Positions 48,217 through 61,436 are shown, counted from the first letter of the stretch. The stretch: 64,000 bases of DNA from Apostichopus japonicus (GCF_037975245.1 NC_092576.1:36174611-36238610); one strand, 5' to 3'. The notes: generated by a model from the letters alone, not told the origin. Program-made: numbers and translations.

Positions 48217-50160
48217 TATGCCCTAGACAATACAGTAGTCATTGAGTACTGGACTGCCCCTTACACACCCAGAGGTATTACTGTACTGTATAACATAGAC
48301 ACTACAGTAGTCATTGAGTACTGCACTGCCCCTTACACACGCAGAGGTATTACTTTACTGTTTAACTGTAAACACTACAATAGTCATTGAGTACTGCACT
48401 GCCCCTTACACACTCAGAAGTATTACTGTACTGTATAGCTGTAGACACTACAGTAGTCATTAAGTACTGCACTGCTCCCTACACACCCATAGGTATTACT
48501 TTACTGTATGCCCTAGACAATGCAGTAGTCACTGAGTACTGGACTGCCCCTTACACACCCAGAGGTATTACTTTACTGTTTAACTGTAAACACTACAATA
48601 GTCATTGAGTACTGCACTGCCCCCTACACACTCAGAAGTATTACTGTACTGTATAACTGTAGACACTACAGTAGTCATTAAGTACTGCACTGCTCCTTAC
48701 ACACCCAGAGGTATTACTTTACTGTTTAACTGTAAACACTACAGTAGTCATTGAGCAGTCATTGAGTACTTTATTGTATTGAGGTATTGTATTGAGGTAT
48801 TGTATTGTATTGTATTATTGTATTGAGGTATTACTTTACTGTATAACTGTATGCCCTAGAAAATACAGTAGTCATTGAGTACTGCACTGCTCCCTTACAC
48901 ACCCAAAGGTATTTCTTTACTGTATGCCCTAGACAATGCAGTAGTCATTGAGTACTGCACTGCCCCTTACACACCCATAGACCTGTATTACTTTACTGTT
49001 TAACTGTATGCCCTAGACAATATAGTAGTCATTGAACACTGCACTGCCCCTTACACACCCAGAGGTATTACTTAACTGTTTAACTGTAAACACTACAGTA
49101 GTCATTGAGTACTGCACTGCCCCTTACACACCCATAGACCTGTATTACTTTACTGTTTAACTGTATGCCCTAGACAATACAGTAGTCATTGAGTACTGGA
49201 CTGCCCCTTACACACCCAGAGGTATTACTGTACTGTATAACATAGACACTACAGTAGTCATTGAGTACTGCACTGCCCCTTACACACGCAGAGGTATTAC
49301 TTTACTGTTTAACTGTAAACACTACAATAGTCATTGAGTACTGCACTGCCCCTTACACACTCAGAAGTATTACTGTACTGTATAGCTGTAGACACTACAG
49401 TAGTCATTAAGTACTGCACTGCTCCCTACACACCCATAGGTATTACTTTACTGTATGCCCTAGACAATGCAGTAGTCACTGAGTACTGGACTGCCCCTTA
49501 CACACCCAGAGGTATTACTTTACTGTTTAACTGTAAACACTACAATAGTCATTGAGTACTGCACTGCCCCCTACACACTCAGAAGTATTACTGTACTGTA
49601 TAACTGTAGACACTACAGTAGTCATTAAGTACTGCACTGCTCCTTACACACCCAGAGGTATTACTTTACTGTTTAACTGTAAACACTACAGTAGTCATTG
49701 AGCAGTCATTGAGTACTTTATTGTATTGAGGTATTGTATTGAGGTATTGTATTGTATTGTATTATTGTATTGAGGTATTACTTTACTGTATAACTGTATG
49801 CCCTAGAAAATACAGTAGTCATTGAGTACTGCACTGCTCCCTTACACACCCAAAGGTATTTCTTTACTGTATGCCCTAGACAATGCAGTAGTCATTGAGT
49901 ACTGCACTGCCCCTTACACACCCATAGACCTGTATTACTTTACTGTTTAACTGTATGCCCTAGACAATATAGTAGTCATTGAACACTGCACTGCCCCTTA
50001 CACACCCAGAGGTATTACTTAACTGTTTAACTGTAAACACTACAGTAGTCATTGAGTACTGCACTGCCCCTTACACACCCATAGACCTGTATTACTTTAC
50101 TGTTTAACTGTATGCCCTAGACAATACAGTAGTCATTGAGTACTGGACTGCCCCTTACAC
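48217..50160 (+). repeat. 947-bp tandem duplication within the minisatellite
   Basis: The block from about 48217 recurs 947 bp later. For example the unusual GAGCAGTCATTGAGTACTTT followed by a TTGTATTGAGG run appears at 48753 and 49700, and a 73-codon open frame is identical at 48387-48608 and 49334-49555. Near-zero divergence means a very recent event or an assembly duplication. Confidence 0.93.
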
Positions 50161-51659
50161 ACCCAGAGGTATTACTTTACTGTATAACCGTAGACAATAC
50201 AGTAGTCATTGAGTATGCACTGCTCTTACACACTCAGAGGTAATACTTTACTGTATTACTGTAGCTACTTCAGTAGCCTAGTCGTCATTGAGTACTGCAC
50301 TGCCCCTTACACACCCAGAAGTATTACTGTACGGTATAACTGTAGACACTACAGTAGTCATTAAGTACTGCACTGCTCCCTTACACACCCAGAGGTATTT
50401 CTTTACTGTATAACTGTATTCCCTAGACAATCCAGTATTCATTGAGTACTGCACTGCCCCTTACACACAGAGGTATTACTTTACTGTTTAACTGTAAACA
50501 CTACAGTAGCTTACTGCATTGCCCCTTTACACACCCAGAGACCTGTATTACTTTACTGTTTAACTGTAAACACTACAGTAGTCATTGAGTACTGCACTGC
50601 TCCCTACACACCCAGATGTAATACTTTACTGTATGCCCTAGACAATGCAGTAGTCATTGAGTACTGGACTGCCCCTCACACACCCAGAGGTAATACTTTA
50701 CTGTAGACACTACAATAGTCATTAAGTACTGCACTGCTCCTTACACACCCAGATGTAATACTTTACTGTATGCCCTAGACAATGCAGTAGTCATTGAGTA
50801 CTGGACTGCCCCTCACACACCCAGAGGTAATACTTTACTGTAGACACTACAATAGTCATTAAGTACTGCACTGCTCCTTACACACCCAGATGTATTACTT
50901 CACTGTATGCCCTAGACAATGCAGTAGTCATTGAGTACTGCACTGCCCCTTAAACACCCAGAGGTGTTACTGTACTGTATAACTGTAGACAATACAGTAG
51001 TCATTGAGTATTGCACTGCTCTCCTACACACCCAGAGGTATTACTTTACTGTATAACTGTAGACACTACAGTAGTCATTAAGTACTGCACTGCTCCTTAC
51101 ACACCCAGAGGTATTACTTTACTGTATGCCCTAGACAATGCAGTAGTCATTGAGTACTGGACTGCCCCTTACACACCCAGAGGTATTATTTTACTGTTTA
51201 ACTGTAAACACTACAATATATCATTGAGTACTGCACTGCCCCTAATTCCCACAGGCACATTCTCCTGTTTAATTAAATCTTGGATCCACAGTCAGGCTAC
51301 AGTTTAACAGCATGCAGTAGTGTTATGACTTATAGAGTAGTACATTATGAACCAAACATGCAATCAGTGCATTAATGTAAACTGTTATCCAAGATGGCAG
51401 AATTAAAACCAGATTTGTTGTTGATCTATTCTGGTATTGTTATGTTAGCAAATTTACCTTACACATACTCGTCAACATGAATTTTTACAAGATCCTTTTT
51501 TTTTAACTTGTCACATCTAGGAACTCTAGTGTCAAGTATGTACTCATAGTCATATTGATTCTGTTTGTACTCATACCTCAAGTCTGATTGAAAACCACCA
51601 AAATAACATTTATTTATATTACATAAAATTCACAAATCCCTCAAATTTCCCCCTCAAAG

Positions 51660-51767
51660 GTCAGATGCAACTCTCCAACTTTAGACAAAAACCTCCGACG
51701 AGAAGTCTCAGCATTTAAAGATGTCTTACGATCCACAGATGTCAACGCAGGTCTCCAAAGTGGACAG
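51660..51767 (+). CDS. ATG101: ATG101 exon 4
   Basis: A 108-bp exon (36 codons, phase 0 to 0) after CCCCCTCAAAG and before CAG|GTAGGT. It encodes VRCNSPTLDKNLRREVSAF followed by KDVLRSTDVNAGLQSGQ. It continues exon 3 (…DLTY-VRC) and matches the ATG101 helix with the pattern L-x-x-x-(L/V)-x-x-F-K-(D/E)-x-LR. This is the last ATG101 exon I can find. The following conserved part (…LEFYxKK…WPF…PWExW…) including the Trp-Phe finger is not visible before 64000, so about 54% of the protein is missing from view. Confidence 0.92.
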
Positions 51768-51837
51768 GTAGGTTTCTCTGTTGCTATGGCAACTGTATTA
51801 AAGTTTTCCAGTTATAGGATTCCACTCGGTGATGTTG

Positions 51838-52330
51838 GCATTGGTGGTGAAACTCCATCAAATTTAAAAATCAATATGAATTAAAAGTTAAAGGTAAAAG
51901 TCTCAATCAATGGAGATAAAGTGCCTTGCCCAAGAACACAACATAATGACCCAGTCTTGGCAAGACCTTCTGACATGACTTTGTAACAGTTAACCTCTGG
52001 TCATTGGTAAGTTGTCACATCCACACATCCAAGTTTGCACAATTCAAACAGTCGCTCTACAGTGTGCCATATGTATGTGTTCCCCCGGGGGACTTCCCAT
52101 AGGGTGCAGCTACAAACCAGGTCATGCAACTATATGTACAAGATACCTCTCAGGTCCCAATTGGTTCACCTGGGTAAAGAGCAGTGGTGATAAAGAGCCT
52201 TGCAAAAAGACACAGCATAATGATCTGACCAGGAGCTGAACCTGCAATCCAATAGATTGGAAATCCATGTGATCACAACACAGTACCTAGTGAATTCATA
52301 GCAGTGGTACCTTAGCTTATAATTATATTA
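51838..52330 (-). mobile_element. tRNA-derived SINE-like segment (minus strand), copy II
   Basis: The B-box GGTTCAGCTCC (complement at 52242-52252) is followed on the minus strand by TGGTCAGATCATTATGCTGT. This copy retains GATCACATGGATTTCCAATC between the presumed A-box side and the B-box, missing in part from copy I. Confidence 0.6.
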
Positions 52331-52479
52331 TTTTGGAATTCATTTGTTACTTGTGTATATGTAAGCTATGTTTGTCTAAGTGAGTAAAAGCAAAGTAATT
52401 AGACAAAGAACACTAGTGTAGATGTTTGTTATGAACTCAATGTGCAGAACCATTGATACACAGGAGTGAACTTGATGTC

Positions 52480-52912
52480 ACTTGGGTCAATTGGGGTTAC
52501 CAGGGGTCAAATTGTGAAAACTTTGTAAATACAATATCTCAAGAAGAAAAGCTTGAGCAGACCTACTATTTAGTTTGTAGATGTACCACATTAAGAACAA
52601 GAAGCCTATTGTTTTAATGGAGGTCAAAGTTTAATTGGGGTCACCAGAGGTCAAGTTCTGAAAACCTTGTAAATATGGTATCTCAAGAGGGGGATCATGG
52701 ACGAACCTCATATTTAGTCTGTAGAAGTACCACCTTGACTACCAGGAGCCTTTTGTTTTTGATTGAGGTCAAAGTTCGTTTGGGGTCACAGGGGGTCAAA
52801 TTTTGAAAACCTTGTAAACATGATATTTCAAGAATGAAAGCTTGGGCAGACCTCATATTTGGTTTGTTGATGTACCATATCAAATTTAAGGAGCCTATTA
52901 TTGCTTTTGGTG
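52480..52912 (+). repeat. Three-unit ~146-bp repeat, copy II
   Basis: Counterpart of 35510-35953 with a few substitutions. It joins the 68-bp satellite at the same junction (TTGCTTTTGGTGRTGTGTCC). Confidence 0.85.
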
Positions 52913-53333
52913 ATGTGTCCATCAGAGCTGACAGGTATGAATAACGCCTAGAGGTGCCCCTGTAGTGCCTCTATTTGCATATGTGTTCATTAGAGCTGGC
53001 AGGTATTAGTAGTGCCTAGAGGTGCCCCTGTAGTGCCTCTATTTGCATGTTTGTTCATTAGAACTGACAGGTATGAGTAATGCCTAGAGGTGCCCATGGA
53101 GTGCCTCTATTTGCATGTATGTCCATTAGAGCTGACAGGTATGAGTAATGCCTAGAGGTGCCCATGGAGTGCATCTATTTGCATGTGTGTTCATTAGAAC
53201 TGACAGGTACGAGTAATGCCTAGAGGTGCCCATGGAGTGCCTCTATTTGCATGTGTTTTCATTAGAGCTGGCAGGTATTAGTAGTGCCTAGAGGTGCCCC
53301 TGTAGTGACTGTATTTGCATGTGTGTCCATTAG
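52913..53333 (+). repeat. 68-bp satellite, short allele of about 6 units
   Basis: Six units bounded by the same left and right flanks as the 112-unit array at 35954-43573. Its units are mostly of the CCCATGGAGTGCCTC or CCCCTGTAGTGCCTC type, like the right-hand edge of the long array. Confidence 0.95.
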
Positions 53334-53574
53334 TCATCCTTAAAAATAAGTGAAAATACTTGCAAAACACCCTCAATCATATGTTTAAGGCACTAAACAA
53401 GATCATCAAAAACTTAAAGCCTATAAACCTGCAAATCTACTTGAGCATATAATAACAATGAATATGCCTTCTGCCTTCATACCCACTAGTGGATATATAA
53501 CTGCAACAGCAATTGCAAAACTCGGTAAATTACCTTTAAAAATAAACACTAATGGATCTTGTGTTTTTGTTACA

Positions 53575-55298
53575 GGTGGCTGAAACAGTATGTATGTGAT
53601 CGGGTCAATGCAGTACATTGTCAGTAACATTGTCAGAGCAGAGTGGGTAGCTCTTCTGCCTAAGATGAGGAAGATGGTACAATCATCAAGAAGACACTAT
53701 GGGTTAGTGTAGATTTCTTGCAAGAAAAGATCGTTCAACAGCTTTATGGACTAGACAGTTACTGTGAGAATATCTTGATAACAAGGCAGGCCAGGCAATA
53801 CCACTCTCCCAGGAGGAGAACTTAGCCAAGAAAAAAATTCCCTTCCCGGTAGCTGGACTGTTTCACAAAAGTAAACTTCTGGAGTTTTACTCACAAGACC
53901 TCTAGCCATTAAGTTCCTAAACTACTGTACCCCCCCCCCCCTCCCCTCTACCATAGCCAAAACCTCCTGCCGGTTTAAAAAAAATTGAGCTTATCTAAGG
54001 AGAATGTTAAATCATTCTGAGCATATGATTTATTAATTAGATACTAAATGAGGAGATTCTTAATAAGGGAGTCAATGAGGTTTTCTTTAATAATTTTGTT
54101 GTTGTTGCAATGAGAGAAGATGAACTGTTTATACTCGGCACTGACTTCCTTTAGTATATTATTTTTAACAGTGTTTTGCATTGGCATTAAGTGTTGGTAT
54201 TCTTACCATTTTCTGCTGTAGGAACACCACTATACATAACATTAAAACAACAAAACTTAAAAGAAACCTAACAGACTCTTACAAAATTTTAGTGTGCAGA
54301 AATGCCACTATATATAATAGTATAAACAATAAAAAATAAAAAAAATAAACATATCCTAGAATCATACTAAATTGTTGACTGTTGGAATACCACTCACTAT
54401 ACATGCAATTAAAAGCAATAAGTTATGACACTTTGAAAAATATCATGCGCTATGAATTCAGCTGGTGATTAAATGTCTGCTCATTGAAATTGACCAATAG
54501 CAAGTACTTTTTATGTTTCTTTTGGCATAGACTAAAAGCTTTTCAAGTGGACATATTTAATTCCTGCCGATGAGATCTGGTTTAAAGTTGGAGGTGACAA
54601 GCAAGGATGGAGGAAACTTTAGGCAGATTTTCCAAAATAGCTGATTTCACCACAACGCTGTTGTGGTCACCATATTTCCAGCTGATGACTTCAGAGCTAA
54701 CCTCAAGGGATACAACAACACTTTGAGCAACTCATGGAGTTACCCAAAGTAGAGTGGAAGTAAGTAGTTAACCAAATGTAAGTTTACATTTCGTCATTAA
54801 GAAAAGGTACTAAACTTTGACTGAAAGTGGCAATCTTACAAGCCTCTATAGGCAAAGCGCTAATAGCTTCATGATATATCTTAACATTAACAGAGAGGAG
54901 ATACTACAAATCTTCATGTTTGGTGATTATGGATATCTTCGTCTTGTTTATGGAATTACAGGAGCCAGTGGTAAATTCATTATTAGTTATGTAGGTTATT
55001 AGTTTTCAGACCAAATGTGTCAAGGTCTGGGACGGCAATTGTTTTTTATTTCTCTTAGTGGCGAGTAAAATTTATGAAGGGTCTTTGTTCAACAGTTTTC
55101 CAATTGGCTTTCCTTTTATTTTTGAATGGGCCAGAATTGTATCTGGGTTCCCATTGACCCCCCTCCCCCCACCCCCCTTCATGGCTAATCTACAGAAACC
55201 CAAATATACTGGATTAAATGCTTCACCATCAAACTAATGGCAGCGTGTTCTCTGTTGATCAAGGCATTAAAATAACTGGGCAATTATCCTTATCTTTT

Positions 55299-55340
<42 letters not shown>

Positions 55341-55560
55341 TTACTGTAGGCCTTCACGGTTGCCAATACTGTATCACTACCAAAGAGGAAATGAGGGTTC
55401 CATTGGAAGAGAGAGGTCGATGTCCTCTGAGATCACTGTACAATCTGAAGTAAAATCTGTAACCATACCGCCAACATGGGGAGAGACCATCAACAGCAAA
55501 GGATTACTTCAATGTCATAGGTGATCATCTTTTTGAAGTTCCATTAGATCAGGTGAAGTA
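53575..55560 (+). pseudogene. Decayed transposon-type coding remnant, copy II
   Basis: Same fragments as 43800-45760: GGDKQGWRK (about 54590), VVVTIFPADDFRANLKGYN (about 54663), EILQIFMFGDYGYLRLVYG then ITGASG (about 54897), HGCQYCITTKEEMRVPLEER (about 55356) and DYFNVIGDHLFEVPLDQ (about 55504). GDYGYLRLVYG is closer to the expected ancestral GDY motif than copy I (GVYGYLRLVFG). Frameshifts and stops remain. Confidence 0.55.
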
Positions 55561-56559
55561 AAAGCACCTTTTTGGTTCCTTGCCTTAGCAAAAGGAAATC
55601 GGGTTTGTGTGTGTATGTGTGTGAGTCTCTGTGTGTGCATCTGTGACACTTGCTTGGGGACACTGTAACTCAACAAAGAAAAGTTGGACTAAACTCAGAC
55701 TAGATATATAGATCCGCCATAGTGAGAAGGTGTGCCGTATTGTTTTTGGTGCCTGTGAAGGTCACCAAAGGTCAGTTAGAGGCCAAAAATCACATTTTAA
55801 AAAAAAAAGCAATAAATCCCATTGACAGGGTCAAGTTTGAATTTTGGGAGTAATTGTGAATGGGGTAGGGGATAGTTTCCAAACATAATGGTTATATTAT
55901 CCAAGGTTAACAAAGTTCAATTAAGGGTCACAAACTAGCGGGGCCTCTAGTTTGTGTGGAGATCTTCGTGTGCATAAAATCTGTAAGTTTCACTCAGGGT
56001 TCCTGCTGGCTGTTGCTAATACAATCCGACCCCCTCCCCCCCTCCCAGAAAAACAAAACAAATTGGGCAATCTTGTGGGGTAAATGAACAAAATCCTATT
56101 GCAAGGTTGAAAAGGTATGTTTGAATTTGAATAAAAAATACAGAAATCATGAATTTATTTTACCAGACTCATTTATTGCTATAACATATCTTGAAAAGCA
56201 TACATGAAAAGCCTCAATAGGAGTGTTACAAACTAGAATGGGGTGATATTTCTCCCGTGGTTCAATCATTAAAAAAAACTTTGTCAGATTAAGCCAATAT
56301 TTTCAGATAACTGTTTCAAGGGATGCAAATATTATAAACAAGTTGGTCCCAAATGGCTGTCCCAATCACCAAATTGTGTCAGAGGATTGAAAATACAATA
56401 TATTGATATAAAAATTATACAGCAGTATGTCGACTCATATATAATGGACAAATACATTTTAATAAGAACTGAAAAGTCAAAGTTCTATTAAAAACATGTC
56501 ATGTCATGACTCAAATCCTTGCTTTAAAATGTGCTGCTACACAACAAGTGTGAAGTTGA

Positions 56560-56765
56560 CCAGAAAATACTGGATGATTTTCTGGATGAAGACCATGGTC
56601 TTCTTACAAACAGTGGGATAAGCCAAGTTGAAAACATAGTATGATGCTATGTATGCTGACAGAGCTGAAATCAACCAACTGCTAGAGCCAACTTCTTCCC
56701 CATCAAATATTGTAAAGTGGGTTTATTCTGCATAAGTGGGACCATTTCCCTTGATGTAGAGGGCT
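56560..56765 (-). pseudogene. Minus-strand transposon-type ORF remnant, copy 1
   Basis: The minus strand reads LYIKGNGPTYAE-stop-THFTIF, then DGEEVGSS, ALSAYIASYYVFNLAYPTVC and KKTMVFIQKIIQYF with a frameshift between. The YVFNLAYP...TMVFIQK pattern is found at the C-terminus of multicopy uncharacterised proteins I associate with DNA transposons. It is broken by a stop and an indel. Confidence 0.5.
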
Positions 56766-56959
56766 AAATATTTAAATCTTATTATGAATTACATTTTAAG
56801 TATCAACTAGTTAAAAAGTATGATAATTTCGTTTTAACAACAGACAAACGACAACGGTCAGAGGTCTATTCTTGTTTTTACACCTAGAGGTTTTGATTAA
56901 CCCTCTCCAACACACTTAAAATGGAAAGGTCTAACTTAAAATTGTCATTAATGATTAAG

Positions 56960-57155
56960 ATGATTTTCTGAATGAATACCATGGTCTTCTTTCAAACAGT
57001 GGGGTAAGCTAAGTCGAAAACGTAAAACGATGCAATGTATGAAGACAAATCCGAAATCAACAGACTGCAAGATCCAACTTCTTCCCCATCAACAAATATT
57101 GTAAAGCAGGTTGATTCTCCATAAGTGGCACCATTTCCCCTGATGTAGAGGCTTG
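56960..57155 (-). pseudogene. Minus-strand transposon-type ORF remnant, copy 2
   Basis: A diverged direct repeat of 56560-56765. The minus strand reads YIRGNGATYGESTCFTIFVD, GEEVGSCSLLISDLSSYIAS and FYVFDLAYPTV, then a frame disruption before TMVFIQKIIL. This copy is open longer than copy 1. The pair is about 400 bp apart. Confidence 0.5.
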
Positions 57156-57604
57156 GGGGTCTTCATTCTATAAGCAAGAAAATACACCATAATATTTTAC
57201 ATGGTATGGTATGGTACAGGTGATTATTGGTATCAATGTGGCTTTTAGTCACCCTACTTGAACCTGAAATAATTTGGCTTTCTACACCACTTTTTTAAAT
57301 CCCATTCAAGTGTGATTTTAAGCAAAATGTGTCTGGTTTTAAATCGTCCGTAGGCCTTCCTGATGTTGAGTATAGTCTTTTAAGAACTCCTTTTTTTTCT
57401 AAAGTAGAATTTGTTTATTTGTTTTCTTCCTTTTTGAAAATAATAATTGTAGAAGAAAGGATAAAAATAAAATAAAATGGTATGTATGAAATTCATAAAA
57501 AAAAAACAAAGGGAAACAAGTGTATAGGGAAAATAAAATAATCAATACAGAGCAAATTGTGATCAGTATGTTAAATATTTGACAGTAATTATTATATGTG
57601 TAGG

Positions 57605-57649
<45 letters not shown>

Positions 57650-59997
57650 TTATTTATTTATTATAACTTTGCTATGCACTAAATCTTAGTTGAAATTGAA
57701 TTAATATACTAGTTAAGAAGTAGGGAAATTCCCCTAAGAAACTGAACAAACTAATCTCAGGCGCTATTGACAGTGTGATTACCTAAGTTCAGTTCCTTAA
57801 TGGCTTTAGATTGGACAATAATTGATTTATTTAAGACGGAAATAAATCTGTTCATAGAAACTAGCATATTCCCTCCAACACAAGTTATAACAACGGACCC
57901 AAGCCCCGTTATTATAACATGAACACATCTACCGCACCTAACCATTTTTCCTTCACCCCGTAACTACTCCTTCACTATACCCTGTAAAGTATTACTTCCT
58001 TTGCCCCCTTTCTTTCCTTTGCAACTATAATATGTTTCCACAGCCCCTTCCCTACCTTATACTCTAACCCTACCATGTTACACTTGTGGTTGACCCCCCC
58101 CCCTTTCCTGCTGATATGTTAACATTTCTTCAACGTCATTGATTTATATCGTCTAATTTAGTTATTTATCTATTGGATCTTCCGGTTACCAAAAGGAAGT
58201 ATATTTCATTATTGCAATAGTCCATTATAGTTCATACCTTTATTTGTATCCATCTTTTACAGTACCACCTACAGTACCCCCCCCCCCCCACACCTCGTCG
58301 TGCATCTCTAGTGAGAAAAGAAAAACAAAGTTTAAAGAGCAAATACTAGTAGCTGGGACCTACAGTATTCTAGGCCTTTCTCTCTCTAATACACGCACAA
58401 TCACACAAATTAATTTCATCCAGATAAGACTGCCTCACCATACTCTGAAGAAAGTTTTATCCATACTGTAGTTAAGAGTTAATATGCTACTATTATATTA
58501 TCGTACAGTGATCACGCTGTTTCTACACACACTGTATATATCTGACATATGCCATCTTTGTACAGACCTACTAGTGATGGTTAACTTTCCTTTCATTGTA
58601 ATCTATATGATGATGTACACTGTATATTCAAGCCCATTGTATTCTTTATACATGACCTGTCAATCGCGCGGTAATACGTCACGTGACTAAATGACTGCAG
58701 CTCCGGTATCTGGATACTTCAATGATCTGTTGTTCTGAAGGTCATTTTGACAAGTACTAAATCTGTCTCTACGTATTTTTTTTATAATGTTAGCCACACG
58801 ATGTTTGGAAGAAAACGTTTCAGTCGGCGAATTTTTGGATTCTGCTAGGGAAGAATAGGATCACTACTACTGGTGCCCCCCTCTCACATCCCCCCTTCTT
58901 TTTTTTTCTTAAAGGTCACACAGCGTATTTCTTATAGCAAATCATTGCGTTTAGGGACCACATTCTATATATCGTCTAACATTCTTATTTCCGGGTAGGA
59001 ACCCCAATGCCCTACGTTGGCTTAAATGACCCCAGGGCAACATACCCTCCATTATAAAATACGACTCTTGCCCTCCTATCAAGGTCCATGCACCTACTTT
59101 CATTTTGAACTTATCAAATATTATTTACTAGCACAACCTTTTTTTAGAGCTAATTTATAAAAACATAAATTATAGTCTAAACATACCTCAGAATGCATCA
59201 TTTGGCTTATATTTTATTTTGTTTTTATTCTGGGGGTGAGGTGGGGCACCCCTAAACCACCACATATAGGAGTTACTGTAGCTTCAGTGATCCTTCGGCA
59301 GCGCCCACTCAGTTATACAAATATTTCATTCACAGCTGGCCCTGCTATAAACATTAAAGTCACTACCTGAATCAGTCGGAATAAAATTCAAATGTTACAC
59401 TGTACCCCGTCCCCCATCGTATAAATTCATCCGCACGACACTGGGTTTCGTGATTAAATGATGGCATGTTGTAATTACTTTATCAAATGTTTACAAAAGA
59501 AAGAAAAATAGAACCTTGTATCATTACGTAATCGTATCAAGCCCGATATCGCATCGCGTTCGTGCATGTTCGTGATGAAAGGTTACAGTAAACCTTGATT
59601 TTCTTTCTTTACGCCATTCCTATACGTGCCAAGAATCTCGGGGTTGTACACTATACTAATGAAATCACAAGAAATGATATGAACGTTTCGATAAAACTAA
59701 CCGAAATAGCACTTACTGTCCAGACGTTCACATCATTGTAGGCCTAATTTCATGAAGGAAGTGGAAATCTCAGAGGTGGGGAGGGGGGGGGGGTGTCAGT
59801 CAGGCTAAGAAATTAAGCACAGCTTTAATGTTTCATATGCTCATTAGAGTACATTACATTTGCACATTTAACTTGCGACATAAAACATACCGTGTTTATC
59901 AAACTATTATCAGGAGATATACCACCACGTCTTTAATTTATGCATAAATGTTATTTAGGTCGGTCCGAATAACAATAACAACAAAATGTAACTTTAA

Positions 59998-60357
59998 AGG
60001 CATTGAAGAATCACCCCAAACCGCGTGCCGCGCTCTGAAAAAGTTAACTGTCCGTTGCTTGCAAGTGACGTTTTCTGCTTGTCGCTACAAAATGCAGACA
60101 GTAATGAAACGTGATACCTTGTTATCTTTAGCTGGACATGAGATGTCCATCGCTGTATTGTTTGTACACTGCGCTGTGGGTATTGACCGCAGCTGTATGT
60201 ATTGACTGTACACTAGTGTCTAATTACCGAAGGTAGCAAGCTGTGTGTGTATTTTCCGGGATCGATGGTGGTGTGCAGCACTTCTGTTACACTTCAATCG
60301 AAACTAGGTCAAATTACCGGCATTGGACGTTTCTTTTTGCGCGAGTCTTCACACCCT
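59998..60357. mobile_element. 360-bp TTAA-target MITE
   Basis: It is flanked by TTAA (59994-59997 and 60358-60361), with imperfect inverted ends AGGCATTGAAGAATC and the complement of AGGGTGTGAAGACTC. The sister copy is uninterrupted near 13125-13132 (ACTTTAGAGACACATT). TTAA target duplication is typical of piggyBac- and Kolobok-type elements. The open frames at 59948-60205 and 60243-60446 cross its edges and are not genes. Confidence 0.78.
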
Positions 60358-61436
60358 TTAATGATACATTTTATAAAAGCTGTCAATATATGGAGGAAAA
60401 TAATGTAAATTTGCGATGTCAGCTATACATTTGTGGCAAAATATAGTCGATCATTTTTATGTTAATGCCTTAACAATAGATTGATGACGTAACGAAGGTT
60501 CATGTCTAGTTGTATTTGTTGGTTAGCTTATTCATGTGTCCGTTTGTGCATAGTGAGATTAACTTAACATGCAGAAAATTAAGTCGGCAACTTACAATTA
60601 TATTCAAACGAATTGAGAGATAGAACACTGATCAGATCCTTCTTTTCTACGACCCGCCCGACCCGCCCCCCCCCCCCCCCGAAACCCTTCAAGGGTCCTT
60701 GATAAGTTGGATATACAGTACCTTCTATTTAATGTTTGTTGTTGGTGAAAAGCATGAACAGAGCTGTACTTCAATTATTCACTGTTGCCCCACTGTCATA
60801 TAAGTTATCATCAGTTTCGGATTGAGGCACCCGATACACACATAGAATTATCTACTGTAAATCAGTAAAAACTGGATCTCGCTATAAACCAGTGGAATGT
60901 GGGATTAGGATTAGAGTATAAGAACTGAGACTATGTGACTGTGTAATCCCAACAAATCCAGTTTGGATTTATTCGTTGAAATTACAGATATCCTCAGTTA
61001 TTCCTGTAAACCTTAATAGCGCATTCTACTGAGTTATCATATTTGTCAGCACAATCCAGTATTTTACTGTGGTACAAAACTTAAGATTTACGGTATTAAC
61101 TGTCATCTCTTTGTGAATCGGTTGATTGAGGGCTCGACGTCATAGTGGAACCATTTTTGATACTTTTGGATTTGGATTTAAACCTTTATCCTTTGAAAAA
61201 AAAGCTTCCATCATTTTGAAAATACCGTTTAGTTGTTTTCAAACTTTTCCATAGCCGGTGTATTCCTGATCGTTCCTAAAAAAAACGTTACTGGTGTGTG
61301 AGGTTGTAACAGAGGAAGGAACAACTATTGATGTATTACATATGATGAGTAAATCTTGATACTGTATTCGAAATAGTAACAATTAAAGAAGGATGTAATG
61401 ACAAATGACTGATTCTATTTCTTTCTCTGATTATAG

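Larger units (their letters stand above)
47170..51245 (+). repeat. ~75-bp minisatellite filling most of ATG101 intron 3
   Basis: Units combine ACACACCCAGAGGTATTACT, TTACTGTATAACTGTA, GACACTACAGTAGTCATTGA and GTACTGCACTGCCCCTT, with alternative middle segments (ATGCCCTAGACAAT). About 45-50 units lie over 4 kb, with order variation. The array contains a hAT-like insertion at 47451-48103 and a large internal tandem duplication. Open frames on the + strand reflect periodicity, not genes. Confidence 0.96.
51838..55938 (+). repeat. Composite duplicated block, copy II (downstream of ATG101 exon 4)
   Basis: Same order and orientation as 34897-46112: SINE-like segment, ~146-bp repeat, short 68-bp satellite, decayed coding remnant, ending at GGGTCACAAACTAG (55938). 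It carries a longer TA run (about 55302-55335) than copy I at the equivalent point. Confidence 0.93.

Noticed and set aside
47168-51307. Tyr/Thr-rich open frames (…YCTAPYTPRGITLLY…) across the ~75-bp minisatellite
   Set aside because: Periodic low-complexity translation of tandem repeats, with phases lost at each indel.
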